Assembly: GCA_900541415.1 (NCBI GenBank)
Contig: UQJP01000005.1
Span: 77,860-141,859 of the forward strand
DNA length: 64,000 bases
Origin: an uncultured Odoribacter sp.
Lineage (GTDB): Bacteria; Bacteroidota; Bacteroidia; Bacteroidales; Marinifilaceae
Direction: 5' to 3'
Positions 17,801 through 24,895 of the stretch are shown one piece after another. Below the pieces are notes generated by a model that did not search any database, had not been told where the DNA came from, and was given only the letters and a program-made list of their open reading frames with translations. The position numbers were made by a program, and so were the translations under genes. Positions within the stretch are counted from its first letter, which is position 1. Every line of letters begins with the position of its first letter.

Positions 17801-17973
17801 AGCGTCATTCCGGTGAATTGAAACCACGCGACCTGACAACTTTGTCGTTCGATTTAAGACAGTTGGGATTGGGCGGACGCGATAGCTGGGGTGCCTGGGC
17901 ATGGCCGAAATACCAGATGCCATACGCTGATTATACCTTTAATGTGGTACTTACTCCGATTAGAAAACGGTAA
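14881..17973 (+). CDS. lacZ: Secreted GH2 beta-galactosidase
   Basis: This is a 1030-residue LacZ-type enzyme. A signal peptide (residues 1-18, ending ALAQQ) sends it to the periplasm or surface. It then has the GH2 sugar-binding domain (about 60-235), the Ig-like domain (about 240-340), the TIM barrel (about 345-640) and the Bgal small-chain domain (about 745-1025). The acid/base is E468 in SLGNEAGDG and the nucleophile E532 in MCEYAHAMGN. It hydrolyses terminal beta-galactosides, perhaps from host glycans. A -7 element (14828-14835) and a hairpin terminator bracket it as a single-gene unit. It is not part of a Sus-type locus, although one lies 5 kb away. Confidence 0.95.
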   Translation: MKKILLCLGVCLSMTALAQQKEWLDPGVNGINRAPARASYFAYPSEKCAVEGVKENASNFLSLNGLWKFNWVKDQTERPVNFYKTDFEDQHWVDFPVPGLWELNGYGDPVYKNVGYAWSNQFRPNPPMVETRNNHVGSYRRTIDLPADWKGQDVFLHVGSATSNLYVWVNGKYVGYSEDSKVAAEFDITKYLKPGKNLIAMQVYRWCDGSYLEDQDFWRLSGIGRDVYLYARNPLHIEDIFIVPDLDASYKDGTLDITASVSRSGAVADLVLEDQQGNVVEKVTVKPDGKGNIHTVMKVSNPAKWSAEDPNLYRLLVTLKSNSGKVIEVIPQAVGFRKIELKKDLGQIWVNGQPVLFKGADRHEMDPLTGYVVTKERMLQDIRIMKENNLNAVRTCHYPDDPLWYELCDQYGLYVVCEANLESHGMGYGDRTLAKVESYKKAHLERNQRMVEIFKNHPSIIFWSLGNEAGDGPNFEACYQWVKERDASRAVQYERAGEAAHTDVVCPMYSALETLENYAKNDKKYRPFIMCEYAHAMGNSQGGFKDYWDLIRKYPKLQGGFIWDFVDQGLRGYSKDGSMIYTYGGDFNLYDGSDDNFNCNGIINPDRVLNPTMTEVKKMYQSIWTTPVDLQQGLVNVYNENFFTDLSDYYMEWQVLAEGEPVLTGVVPDLNVAPQETKQVKLNYDLKGLNGKELLLNVAYKLKRAKQLIPAGWLQAEDQMTIVPYKAFNAVIAENNQTVKVDEDLVHVVFTTDETKVTFDKRSGWIRGLSMNGLDMIEYGYSLRPNFWRAPTDNDMGANLQNRFRVWKEPEMKKTGFKVEQKGNNALVTVNYDMPALSAKLQMTYEINYKGEIRISEAMTVDKSKEKMPNLFRFGMQLVMPGQFDRIDYYGRGPVENYSDRHFSQNIGRYQQLVKDQYFPYIRPQESGTKTDIRWWKLTDIDGRGLMIRSDVPFSASALNYLQEDLDDGVRKAQRHSGELKPRDLTTLSFDLRQLGLGGRDSWGAWAWPKYQMPYADYTFNVVLTPIRKR

Positions 17974-17997
17974 TTATCCCGTTTTTCCGATAAAATG

Positions 17998-18028
17998 AAA
18001 GGGCGGCTCTATATGGGCTGCCCTTTTT
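17998..18028. terminator. Terminator between lacZ and convergent gene
   Basis: The stem AAAGGGCGGC (17998-18007) pairs with GCTGCCCTTT (18017-18026) with one G-T wobble and a 9-base loop, followed by T-residues. It lies between convergent genes. Confidence 0.85.
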
Positions 18029-18602
18029 AATATCCGAATATCCACGACACTCCGAAACTAATGGACAAAAGTTGAAAGTCCCAGCGATTGAATTTTAAGT
18101 TTTTACTGTCAGAGTGGATGTTGATATTTCTATTTTCCAGAGTGGAAAGAGTTACTTCCGTGGCAAAGCCGTTTTTAATTCGTATGTATAGTCCCGGTTT
18201 CAGGGTGGTTGTCCACAGGAAATGCCGCCCGTCATGATCGGCTTTCAATATGCTTTGTCCCCATCCCGGCCCTGTTTCAAGCTGGAGAAAAAAACGGAGG
18301 ACTTCCCCTTTTGAGTAATAGCGTATATAAGGCAGGCTTTCCAGGGTGTATTGATGTCCCTTGTCATCGGTCATGTATTCATATCCCAGATTCAATCCCA
18401 CACAACATTGGCGGAGTATGAAATAACCCGGAGATACTGTGAATTTCAATGTGTATCCCAGGTCTTTCCGTCCCCAGTCCTGAATGGCTCGCCCTCCTCC
18501 TACGTAATTCAGACGGGCTCCCAGCACAAATTCTCCACCATACTGGGCATGGGCTGCAACACAGCATTCAAGCAGGAGAAATAAAAGAAATATCTTTTTC
18601 AT
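18027..18602 (-). CDS. Predicted outer-membrane beta-barrel protein
   Basis: This is a 191-residue protein with a signal peptide (residues 1-19, ending AHAQ) and alternating amphipathic strands rich in Tyr, Gly and Phe, ending in a strand with a terminal aromatic residue. The pattern (VGLNLGYEYMTDD, FFLQLETGPGWG, GLYIRIKNGFATEVTLS) matches small outer-membrane barrels of the Bacteroidota. The precise family was not recognised. It starts 27 bases after the stop of the AI-2E transporter gene and is probably its downstream operon partner. Confidence 0.65.
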   Translation of the reverse strand: MKKIFLLFLLLECCVAAHAQYGGEFVLGARLNYVGGGRAIQDWGRKDLGYTLKFTVSPGYFILRQCCVGLNLGYEYMTDDKGHQYTLESLPYIRYYSKGEVLRFFLQLETGPGWGQSILKADHDGRHFLWTTTLKPGLYIRIKNGFATEVTLSTLENRNINIHSDSKNLKFNRWDFQLLSISFGVSWIFGY

Positions 18603-18629
18603 AAAGCGGCTTGTGTTAATTGGTTCCCG

Positions 18630-19811
18630 CTACTCATTCAGGCTCTGTGTCAGCTTTTTCACTAACTTGTATTTATTAAAAAATTCTTTCAGGATTACGC
18701 GAAGCACGGTATAGGAGGGGATTGCCAGAATCATACCCGGAATCCCTGCCATGCTTCCCGCCATTAAAATCACTAAAAATATTTCCAAAGGATGGGCATG
18801 TACGCTATTGCCGTAGATTAGCGGCTGAAATACAACATTGTCGATCAATTGTGTCAGCAATAGTGCGATGGTCATATAGATTAGTAAAGGCAACAACTGG
18901 TGATAAAATTCCATATCCAAATTCAGTACCACCCCGACCGACAATCCGAAAATAACCCCGATCAGCGGGCCGATATAAGGAATGACGTTCAGGATTCCGG
19001 TTATCAAACCGATGACAATGGCGTTGCTGAATCCCAGTCCTACGATCGACAATCCGATGGTGTTCAGGGTCATCACGCCGAAGACCTCGAACAGCAGGCC
19101 GACAAAATAACGAATCAGCAGTTTCTGGATAGAATCCAGCGCATTCCTTGCCTGTTCTTCATAACGATAGGGAATAATGGCCAACACCATTCCGGAAAAT
19201 AGCTTACTGTCTTTCAAAAAGAAAAAAGAAATGAATGTGATCGAAAAAAGGGCTACAAACAGGTCGCTCAGTGTGCCTGCAACCGTTCCGAACAAAGTTT
19301 TTACTTTTGTGATGTTGACAACCGAACTCAAACGCTCGGAGATATAGTTTTGAATATCTTCGTTTTCTTCGATCAATCCATAATGTTTCAGGAAATTCCC
19401 GGCATCTTCGATCGGGTCTTCCAGTTCACTGACGATATTGGTTACACTGACATTTCCCAAAGACTGAAATTCCCGCATAGCAAGCGGGATGATGGTGCTG
19501 AAAAAGAGAATAAACAAAGCCCACAGGCACAGCAGGGTTATACCCGCTTTCAGCCCCCGGGGCAACTGGTGCCCTTTGATCCTGATTTTTCCCAATAAGT
19601 CAATGATCGGCTTACCGATAAAAGAGATCACGGCGGCCACCAGCACATATACTATGATGGAAAAAAAATACCAGGAAAAGAATACAACGATAACTATTGC
19701 CGCTACTCCCAAAAAGTATTTTGTAAATGTATTCATTCCGCCGATTTTATTTCCCGTATCGATCCGGGCTATGTTATTTTCTTCGTTCATCAAATTTATA
19801 TAATTTATCAT
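18630..19811 (-). CDS. AI-2E family (PerM-like) transporter
   Basis: This is a protein of up to 393 residues with the AI-2E/UPF0118 layout: two pairs of N-terminal helices, a long soluble insert (about 120-190), and a C-terminal set of helices with GLITGILNVIPYIGPLIGVIFG (about 272-293), which is the family's most conserved stretch. Members export varied small molecules or ions; AI-2 transport is proven for few. The start is uncertain. Met1 (19811), Met8 (19790) and Met26 (19736) are all possible. A TAAATTTG element on the minus strand (19791-19798) would favour Met26 if it is a promoter. Confidence 0.88.
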   Translation of the reverse strand: MINYINLMNEENNIARIDTGNKIGGMNTFTKYFLGVAAIVIVVFFSWYFFSIIVYVLVAAVISFIGKPIIDLLGKIRIKGHQLPRGLKAGITLLCLWALFILFFSTIIPLAMREFQSLGNVSVTNIVSELEDPIEDAGNFLKHYGLIEENEDIQNYISERLSSVVNITKVKTLFGTVAGTLSDLFVALFSITFISFFFLKDSKLFSGMVLAIIPYRYEEQARNALDSIQKLLIRYFVGLLFEVFGVMTLNTIGLSIVGLGFSNAIVIGLITGILNVIPYIGPLIGVIFGLSVGVVLNLDMEFYHQLLPLLIYMTIALLLTQLIDNVVFQPLIYGNSVHAHPLEIFLVILMAGSMAGIPGMILAIPSYTVLRVILKEFFNKYKLVKKLTQSLNE

Positions 19812-20022
19812 ATAATTAGGTAAAGCCCCGGAAAATATTTCTTTTCCAGACCCATTAATACACTCCTTGTCGATATAGCTGTAACTTTTATCCTCAATAA
19901 ATCAGGCTATTCACAAAAACTTATACGGAAGATGTAAAAAAAGAAGAGGAAAAAGTCAGCGTATTAAAAACATTTATAATTTTATTACGTTGATTTCAGA
20001 TAATAAATAACCTTATCTTATC

Positions 20023-20232
20023 ATGTTCGGATATTTTAAAAGTATCTATTATGACGGGCTCCGCACCATGCCTCGCTGGGGTAGGATATTATGCATGATC
20101 GTTATTGCAAAACTGCTGGTCATGTTTATTGTCTTCAAACTGCTTCTTATGCCCAACTACCTGAACAGCCACTATGAAACGGATGAAGAGAAAAGTAATC
20201 ATGTATTCGATAATTTAACCACAAAACCTTAG
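20023..20232 (+). CDS. DUF4492 small membrane protein, cyd operon
   Basis: This is a 69-residue protein with one strongly hydrophobic helix (about residues 22-44) and a polar C-terminus. DUF4492 proteins precede cydAB in many Bacteroidota, and this one ends 3 bases before cydA. It is probably a small accessory subunit or assembly factor of cytochrome bd, by analogy with the short CydX-type subunits of other bacteria. That role is inferred from position only. Confidence 0.85.
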   Translation: MFGYFKSIYYDGLRTMPRWGRILCMIVIAKLLVMFIVFKLLLMPNYLNSHYETDEEKSNHVFDNLTTKP

Positions 20233-20235
20233 CCT

Positions 20236-21774
20236 ATGACCTCTGAAATAACAGCAGCTTCGCTGGTGGAATGGTCCCGCTGGCAATTTGCAATGACCGC
20301 CATTTACCATTATATGTTCGTCCCGCTCACGTTGGGATTGTCGTTTTTATTGGCTGTCATGGAAACTCTTTGGGTGCGGACAGGAAACGATGAATGGCTG
20401 AAAGCCACAAAATTCTGGATGAAACTGTTTGCTATCAATTTTGCGATCGGCATTGCCACCGGGCTGATTCTTGAATTTCAGTTCGGCTCCAATTGGTCCA
20501 ATTACTCCTGGTTTGTCGGCGACATCTTCGGCGCTCCCCTGGCGATCGAAGGCTTATTCGCATTCTTTTTGGAAGCCACCTTTTTCGCTGTTATGTTTTT
20601 CGGGTGGAACAAGGTCAGCAAAGGTTTTCACCTGACAGCCACCTGGATGGTGTTTATAGGCTCGAATATTTCTGCCTTGTGGATTTTGGTGGCTAATGCC
20701 TGGATGCAAAATCCCGTAGGCATGGAATTCAATCCGCTGACGGCACGTAATGAAATGTCGGATTTCTGGGCGATCCTGTTTTCGCCTACGGCTATGAGCA
20801 AGTTTTTCCACACGGTTACTTCTGCCTATACGCTGTCTGCCTGTTTTGTGATCGGAGTCAGCACCTGGTATATCCTGAAAAGACGGAACTACGAATTTGC
20901 CAGGAAGAGCATCCTGCTGGCTTCTGTTTTCGGCGTTTTCAGTATTCTGGCAACTATTTATACGGGCGACAGCAGCGCGCAGGATGTTACCCGTACCCAG
21001 CCGATGAAATTGGCTGCTATGGAGGCGTTGAACGACGGGCACGAAGGCGTTGCCCTGACCGTGATAGGGGTGTTGACGGACAGCGACACGTTGCCCACCA
21101 CCCGCATGAAGGAAACCCGGTATGGAATAGCCATCCCGAAATTACTATCGTTCCTGGGCTATCATAATTTTGACGCCTATGTTCCCGGAATTAACGACAT
21201 TCTTAACGGATATACTTCTTTCGAAGGTAAAACCTATCCTTCCATAGAGCAACGTATGGCTAACGGACGCACGGCTATCGAAGCCCTGAAAGGCTATAAA
21301 CAGGCTGTGAAGGAAAAAAACGATACGCTTGCAGATCAACAGTTGCAAGTGTTGCGTGATAATTATGCCGATTTCGGATACGGCTATCTGGAATCGCCTT
21401 ATGATGCCATTCCTCCTGTTCCGTTGGTATTTTATAGTTTCCGTATTATGGTGGGACTGGGAATGCTTTTTGTGGCACTGTTCGTTTTTTCGTGGTGGTA
21501 TGCCAAAAAAAGGAAGTTCGATAAACTTCGCTTTTTCCCGTATATCGCTATTGTTTGTGTGCCGCTTGCTTATCTGGCTTCCCAATGCGGCTGGATTGTT
21601 GCGGAAGTGGGAAGGCAGCCCTGGGTGGTACAAAACCTGATGCCCACGAATGTCGCTGTCACCCGGATTGCTTCGGGGTGGGTGGTGACTACATTTTGGA
21701 TGTTCGCTGTATTATTCACCCTGTTGCTGATAGCCGAATTGAAGATCATGTTCACCCAGATCAAGAAAATGTAA
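20236..21774 (+). CDS. cydA: Cytochrome bd ubiquinol oxidase subunit I
   Basis: This is a 512-residue CydA. The haem ligands are at the expected places: H25 (in AIYHYMFVPLTLG), H192 (in FFHTVTSAY) and M405 (in FYSFRIMVG). The GRQPWVVQ motif near the C-terminus is present. Residues about 250-390 form a long Q-loop region. With CydB it oxidises quinol and reduces oxygen to water at very low oxygen tension, which in a gut anaerobe protects against or exploits trace oxygen. It lies in the run DUF4492-cydA-cydB-ybjQ. Confidence 0.97.
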   Translation: MTSEITAASLVEWSRWQFAMTAIYHYMFVPLTLGLSFLLAVMETLWVRTGNDEWLKATKFWMKLFAINFAIGIATGLILEFQFGSNWSNYSWFVGDIFGAPLAIEGLFAFFLEATFFAVMFFGWNKVSKGFHLTATWMVFIGSNISALWILVANAWMQNPVGMEFNPLTARNEMSDFWAILFSPTAMSKFFHTVTSAYTLSACFVIGVSTWYILKRRNYEFARKSILLASVFGVFSILATIYTGDSSAQDVTRTQPMKLAAMEALNDGHEGVALTVIGVLTDSDTLPTTRMKETRYGIAIPKLLSFLGYHNFDAYVPGINDILNGYTSFEGKTYPSIEQRMANGRTAIEALKGYKQAVKEKNDTLADQQLQVLRDNYADFGYGYLESPYDAIPPVPLVFYSFRIMVGLGMLFVALFVFSWWYAKKRKFDKLRFFPYIAIVCVPLAYLASQCGWIVAEVGRQPWVVQNLMPTNVAVTRIASGWVVTTFWMFAVLFTLLLIAELKIMFTQIKKM

Positions 21775-21849
21775 GCGGGCAAGGTCTTTTATAGATTTTG
21801 GATTTTCAGAAAAAGGTTCGATCATATTAACTGATTAAAGCACGAAATT

Positions 21850-22968
21850 ATGTCACTATATTTTTTACAGCATTATTGGTGGATACTTATTTCCATTCTC
21901 GGTGGGGCTTTGGTATTCCTTCTGTTCGTTCAGGGCGGGCAAAGCCTCCTGTATACCATCGGCAAAAATAAAGCGGAACGCGACCTGATTGTCAATACCC
22001 TCGGGCATAAATGGGAATACACCTTCACAACGCTGGTGGTGTTCGGCGGAGCTTTCTTTGCCAGTTTCCCTTTGTTCTATTCCACCAGCTTCGGCGGAGC
22101 TTACGTGGTGTGGATGCTGATTCTGTTTTGCTTTGTGTTGCAGGCTGTGTCTTATGAATACCGGAATAAACCCAATAATTTTCTCGGCACGCGCACTTAT
22201 GAGATTTTCCTCATCATTAACGGTTGTGTAGCTCCTTTCCTTTTAGGGGCTGCCGTTGCCACTTTTTTCACCGGATCGCCTTTCCGGCTCGGAACGATGC
22301 ATGATGTGGAATGGCTCACTCCCTGGCGGGGTTTGGATGCGTTGTTCGTATTTACTAACTATACACTGGCTTTTGCCGTGTTTTTTCTGGCGAGAACTTT
22401 AGCCTGTCTTTATTTTATTCCTACGATCGATAATGAAATGATCCGTGAAAGAAGCCTCCGGCAATTGCGCTATAACTCCGTTCCTTTCGTGGTTACATTT
22501 TTATTGTTTCTGGGTTTGATTTTATGCGGTAGTGGATATGGGATTAGTGATGGAGGAACGGTTGAACTGGTTCCTTATAAATATTTTTACAATTTGTTGG
22601 AAATGCCTGCCAATACCCTGATTTTTGTTGTTGGAGTGGTCTGTGTGCTCTATGGCATCATCCGCACCCTTGTTTGCCCGGATTGGCGCAAAGGCATCTG
22701 GTTTTCGGGAAGCGGCACAATCCTGACCGTGGTCGCTTTGTTTATCCTTGTGGGATTTAACAACACGGCTTTCTATCCTTCGTCCGCAGAAATCAATTCA
22801 TCCCTCACCATTTATAATGCTTCGTCTTCTTTGTATACCCTGAAAACGATGTCTTATGTGTCGATCATCGTTCCTGTTGTCATCGCTTACATTTGGTATG
22901 CCTGGCGTTCCATGACCCGCAAACCGATGGACACAAAGGAATTGGATGAAGCCGACAATAAATATTGA
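21850..22968 (+). CDS. cydB: Cytochrome bd ubiquinol oxidase subunit II
   Basis: This is a 372-residue polytopic CydB. It begins with the usual HYWWILISILGGALVFLLFVQGGQ segment, in which the second helix carries the conserved Gly/Gln pattern, and has about eight membrane helices. It pairs with CydA to form the membrane oxidase. It lies 75 bases after cydA, and the YbjQ-family gene follows 20 bases later. Confidence 0.96.
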   Translation: MSLYFLQHYWWILISILGGALVFLLFVQGGQSLLYTIGKNKAERDLIVNTLGHKWEYTFTTLVVFGGAFFASFPLFYSTSFGGAYVVWMLILFCFVLQAVSYEYRNKPNNFLGTRTYEIFLIINGCVAPFLLGAAVATFFTGSPFRLGTMHDVEWLTPWRGLDALFVFTNYTLAFAVFFLARTLACLYFIPTIDNEMIRERSLRQLRYNSVPFVVTFLLFLGLILCGSGYGISDGGTVELVPYKYFYNLLEMPANTLIFVVGVVCVLYGIIRTLVCPDWRKGIWFSGSGTILTVVALFILVGFNNTAFYPSSAEINSSLTIYNASSSLYTLKTMSYVSIIVPVVIAYIWYAWRSMTRKPMDTKELDEADNKY

Positions 22969-22988
22969 TTTTAAAAAATTCGAAGCCT

Positions 22989-23306
22989 ATGCTTTTAATT
23001 ACAACGAATACCATTGAAGGAAAACAGATCACCCATTATTATGGGGTGGTTTCCGGCGAAACGATTATCGGGGCAAACCTGTTCCGCGATTTATTTGCCG
23101 GCATACGCGATATTGTCGGCGGACGGGCGGCCTCTTATGAAGAAGTGCTCCGGAAAGCCAAAGATACGGCTTTACAGGAAATGGCTGACCAGGCCAGCCA
23201 AATGGGAGCAAATGCCGTCATCGGTATCGATCTCGATTATGAAACCGTGGGGAACAGTATGCTTATGGTGACCGCCAGCGGTACTGCCGTAAATTATAAC
23301 GAATAA
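22989..23306 (+). CDS. ybjQ: YbjQ/UPF0145 family protein
   Basis: This is a 105-residue protein matching UPF0145. It has the N-terminal strand ITTNTIEGKQITHYYGVVSGE, the FRDLFAGIRDIVGGRAASYEEVL helix, and the C-terminal GANAVIGIDLDYETVG segment. The family forms pentamers and is annotated as putatively heavy-metal binding without firm proof. An in-frame TTG at 22965 overlaps the end of cydB, but the ATG at 22989 fits the family start. It is probably read through from cydB. Confidence 0.92.
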   Translation: MLLITTNTIEGKQITHYYGVVSGETIIGANLFRDLFAGIRDIVGGRAASYEEVLRKAKDTALQEMADQASQMGANAVIGIDLDYETVGNSMLMVTASGTAVNYNE

Positions 23307-23344
23307 ATTCGGTTACCTGTACACGATTGCTAAGTCTATCTTGT

Positions 23345-23396
23345 AAATAAAAAGGAGCTATCTGATGCTGAAACTTCAGATAGCTCCTTTTTATTT
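23345..23396. terminator. Strong bidirectional terminator, cyd unit / sulfatase operon
   Basis: A perfect 21-bp inverted repeat (23345-23365 with 23376-23396; core AAAGGAGCTATCTGA) has a 10-base loop and T-rich ends on both strands. It reaches the last base of the sulfatase stop codon. It ends both the cyd-ybjQ transcript and the 21-kb minus-strand operon. Confidence 0.95.
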
Positions 23397-24859
23397 TATT
23401 TATTCATTTTTGTCTTTTGATGCTCTTCTTTCAATAAAGGCCAATTAGGATCGTAAACGTGCTCGAAATTCAGAATTGTCAGTAATTCCTGCACTTTATC
23501 CGGGCGTTCCGCCGCCAAATCGTGTACTTCCGAAGGGTCTGCCGCCAGATTATACAATTCGGTTTTTATTTTACTTTCGTCTTTGGAAACATTCAGGCGG
23601 ATCAGTTTCCAGTTGCCTTTGCGCAAGGCCTGCCGTCCTCCTCCTTCGTGAAATTCGAAATAAAAGTGTTCATGTTCTTTTTGTTTACCTTTACCTGTCA
23701 GCAAAGGCATCAGGCTGATTCCGTCGATGCAGTTTCTCACTTTCACTCCCGTTAATTGGGCGAAAGTCGGTAGCATATCCCAGAAAGAACACATAAAATC
23801 GGTTTCTCCCTGCCGGATCACTCCCGGCCATTGAACGATAAACGGAACCCGGATGCCCCCTTCGTATACGTCCCGTTTGTAGCCGCGGAAAATTCCGTTG
23901 CTGTTAAAGAAATCGGGATCTGCTCCTCCTTCTTTGTGAGGTCCGTTATCGCTGCAAAACACAATGATGGTGTTTTCATATAACCCCAATTCTTTCAATT
24001 TAGCGACCACTTGTCCCACATATACATCGAAACGATAGATCATTGCCGCAAAGGTGGCGTGCGGTTCTTTCTGTGAACAATAACCTCCGTTGCGGAACAT
24101 GGGCCCTGAATCACATCCTTTAAAAGGTTTTTCCGGATATTTCCCCCGGAATTTTTGTATGATACTGTCTTCCGGAACAATCAATTCCGCGTGCGGAAGT
24201 ACATAGGGTAAAAATAAGAAGAATGACTTATCCTTGTTTTTGTCCAGGAATTGCAAAGCCCTTTCATGAATCAAATCCTGCGTATACGACTCGAAACCGC
24301 CGTTATAGTTGCCCGTCAGTTCCACCCGCTTTCCGTTGTCCCACAAATGGTCTGCGTAGTAATTATGGGCTTGTAATTGTCCGTTATACCCGAAGAAATC
24401 GTCCACGCCCTGGGCATTGGGATCTCCTTCGGCATTGGGAGCCCCCAGACCCCATTTCCCAAAGCATCCGGTTGTATATCCGGCATTTTTAAATACCTGG
24501 AAAATATTATTCGTTCCGGCAGGTAAAGACATATCCCCTTCCGGTTTCACGCCTTTATTGCCCCGGATCGGAGAGTGCCCGGTGTGCAACCCCGTCATCA
24601 GGCTGGCACGTGAAGGTGCGCTCACCGTTGTTCCGGAATAGCATTGTGTGAACCGCATTCCTCCCAGTGCCAAACGGTCGATATTCGGAGTTTGAAATTT
24701 TTCCTGTCCGTAACAACTCAAATCTCCATAGCCTAAGTCGTCGGCAATAATGAAAACCACATTCGGGGCTTTTTTCTCCTTTGCAGGTGTTACTGCGTTT
24801 GCGGCCTCTACTGCGCTAACTCCCAACACTACACCGGTTAATATTAAAGTTTGATTCAT
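23396..24859 (-). CDS. Secreted Ser-type sulfatase
   Basis: This is a 487-residue family S1 sulfatase with a signal peptide (about residues 1-22). Metal-binding D40-D41 follow the first strand (FIIADDLGYGD). The formylglycine signature is S80-A-P-S-R84, the Ser type matured by an anaerobic sulfatase-maturating radical-SAM enzyme; no such gene is in this window. A second metal site is in FCSDNGPHKEGG. It removes sulfate esters from a carbohydrate, but the specificity cannot be read. It is the last gene of the ten-gene operon, 36 bases after the M60 peptidase gene. Together they suggest sulfated mucin-type glycoprotein as the target. Confidence 0.93.
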   Translation of the reverse strand: MNQTLILTGVVLGVSAVEAANAVTPAKEKKAPNVVFIIADDLGYGDLSCYGQEKFQTPNIDRLALGGMRFTQCYSGTTVSAPSRASLMTGLHTGHSPIRGNKGVKPEGDMSLPAGTNNIFQVFKNAGYTTGCFGKWGLGAPNAEGDPNAQGVDDFFGYNGQLQAHNYYADHLWDNGKRVELTGNYNGGFESYTQDLIHERALQFLDKNKDKSFFLFLPYVLPHAELIVPEDSIIQKFRGKYPEKPFKGCDSGPMFRNGGYCSQKEPHATFAAMIYRFDVYVGQVVAKLKELGLYENTIIVFCSDNGPHKEGGADPDFFNSNGIFRGYKRDVYEGGIRVPFIVQWPGVIRQGETDFMCSFWDMLPTFAQLTGVKVRNCIDGISLMPLLTGKGKQKEHEHFYFEFHEGGGRQALRKGNWKLIRLNVSKDESKIKTELYNLAADPSEVHDLAAERPDKVQELLTILNFEHVYDPNWPLLKEEHQKTKMNK

Positions 24860-24895
24860 AATGATTGTTTTGATAGTTAACCTAAAGATACTATT

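Noticed and set aside
16744..17808. 354-codon ORF on the minus strand opposite lacZ
   Set aside because: It lies wholly inside the well-supported lacZ gene, has His/Ile-rich shadow composition and no domain.
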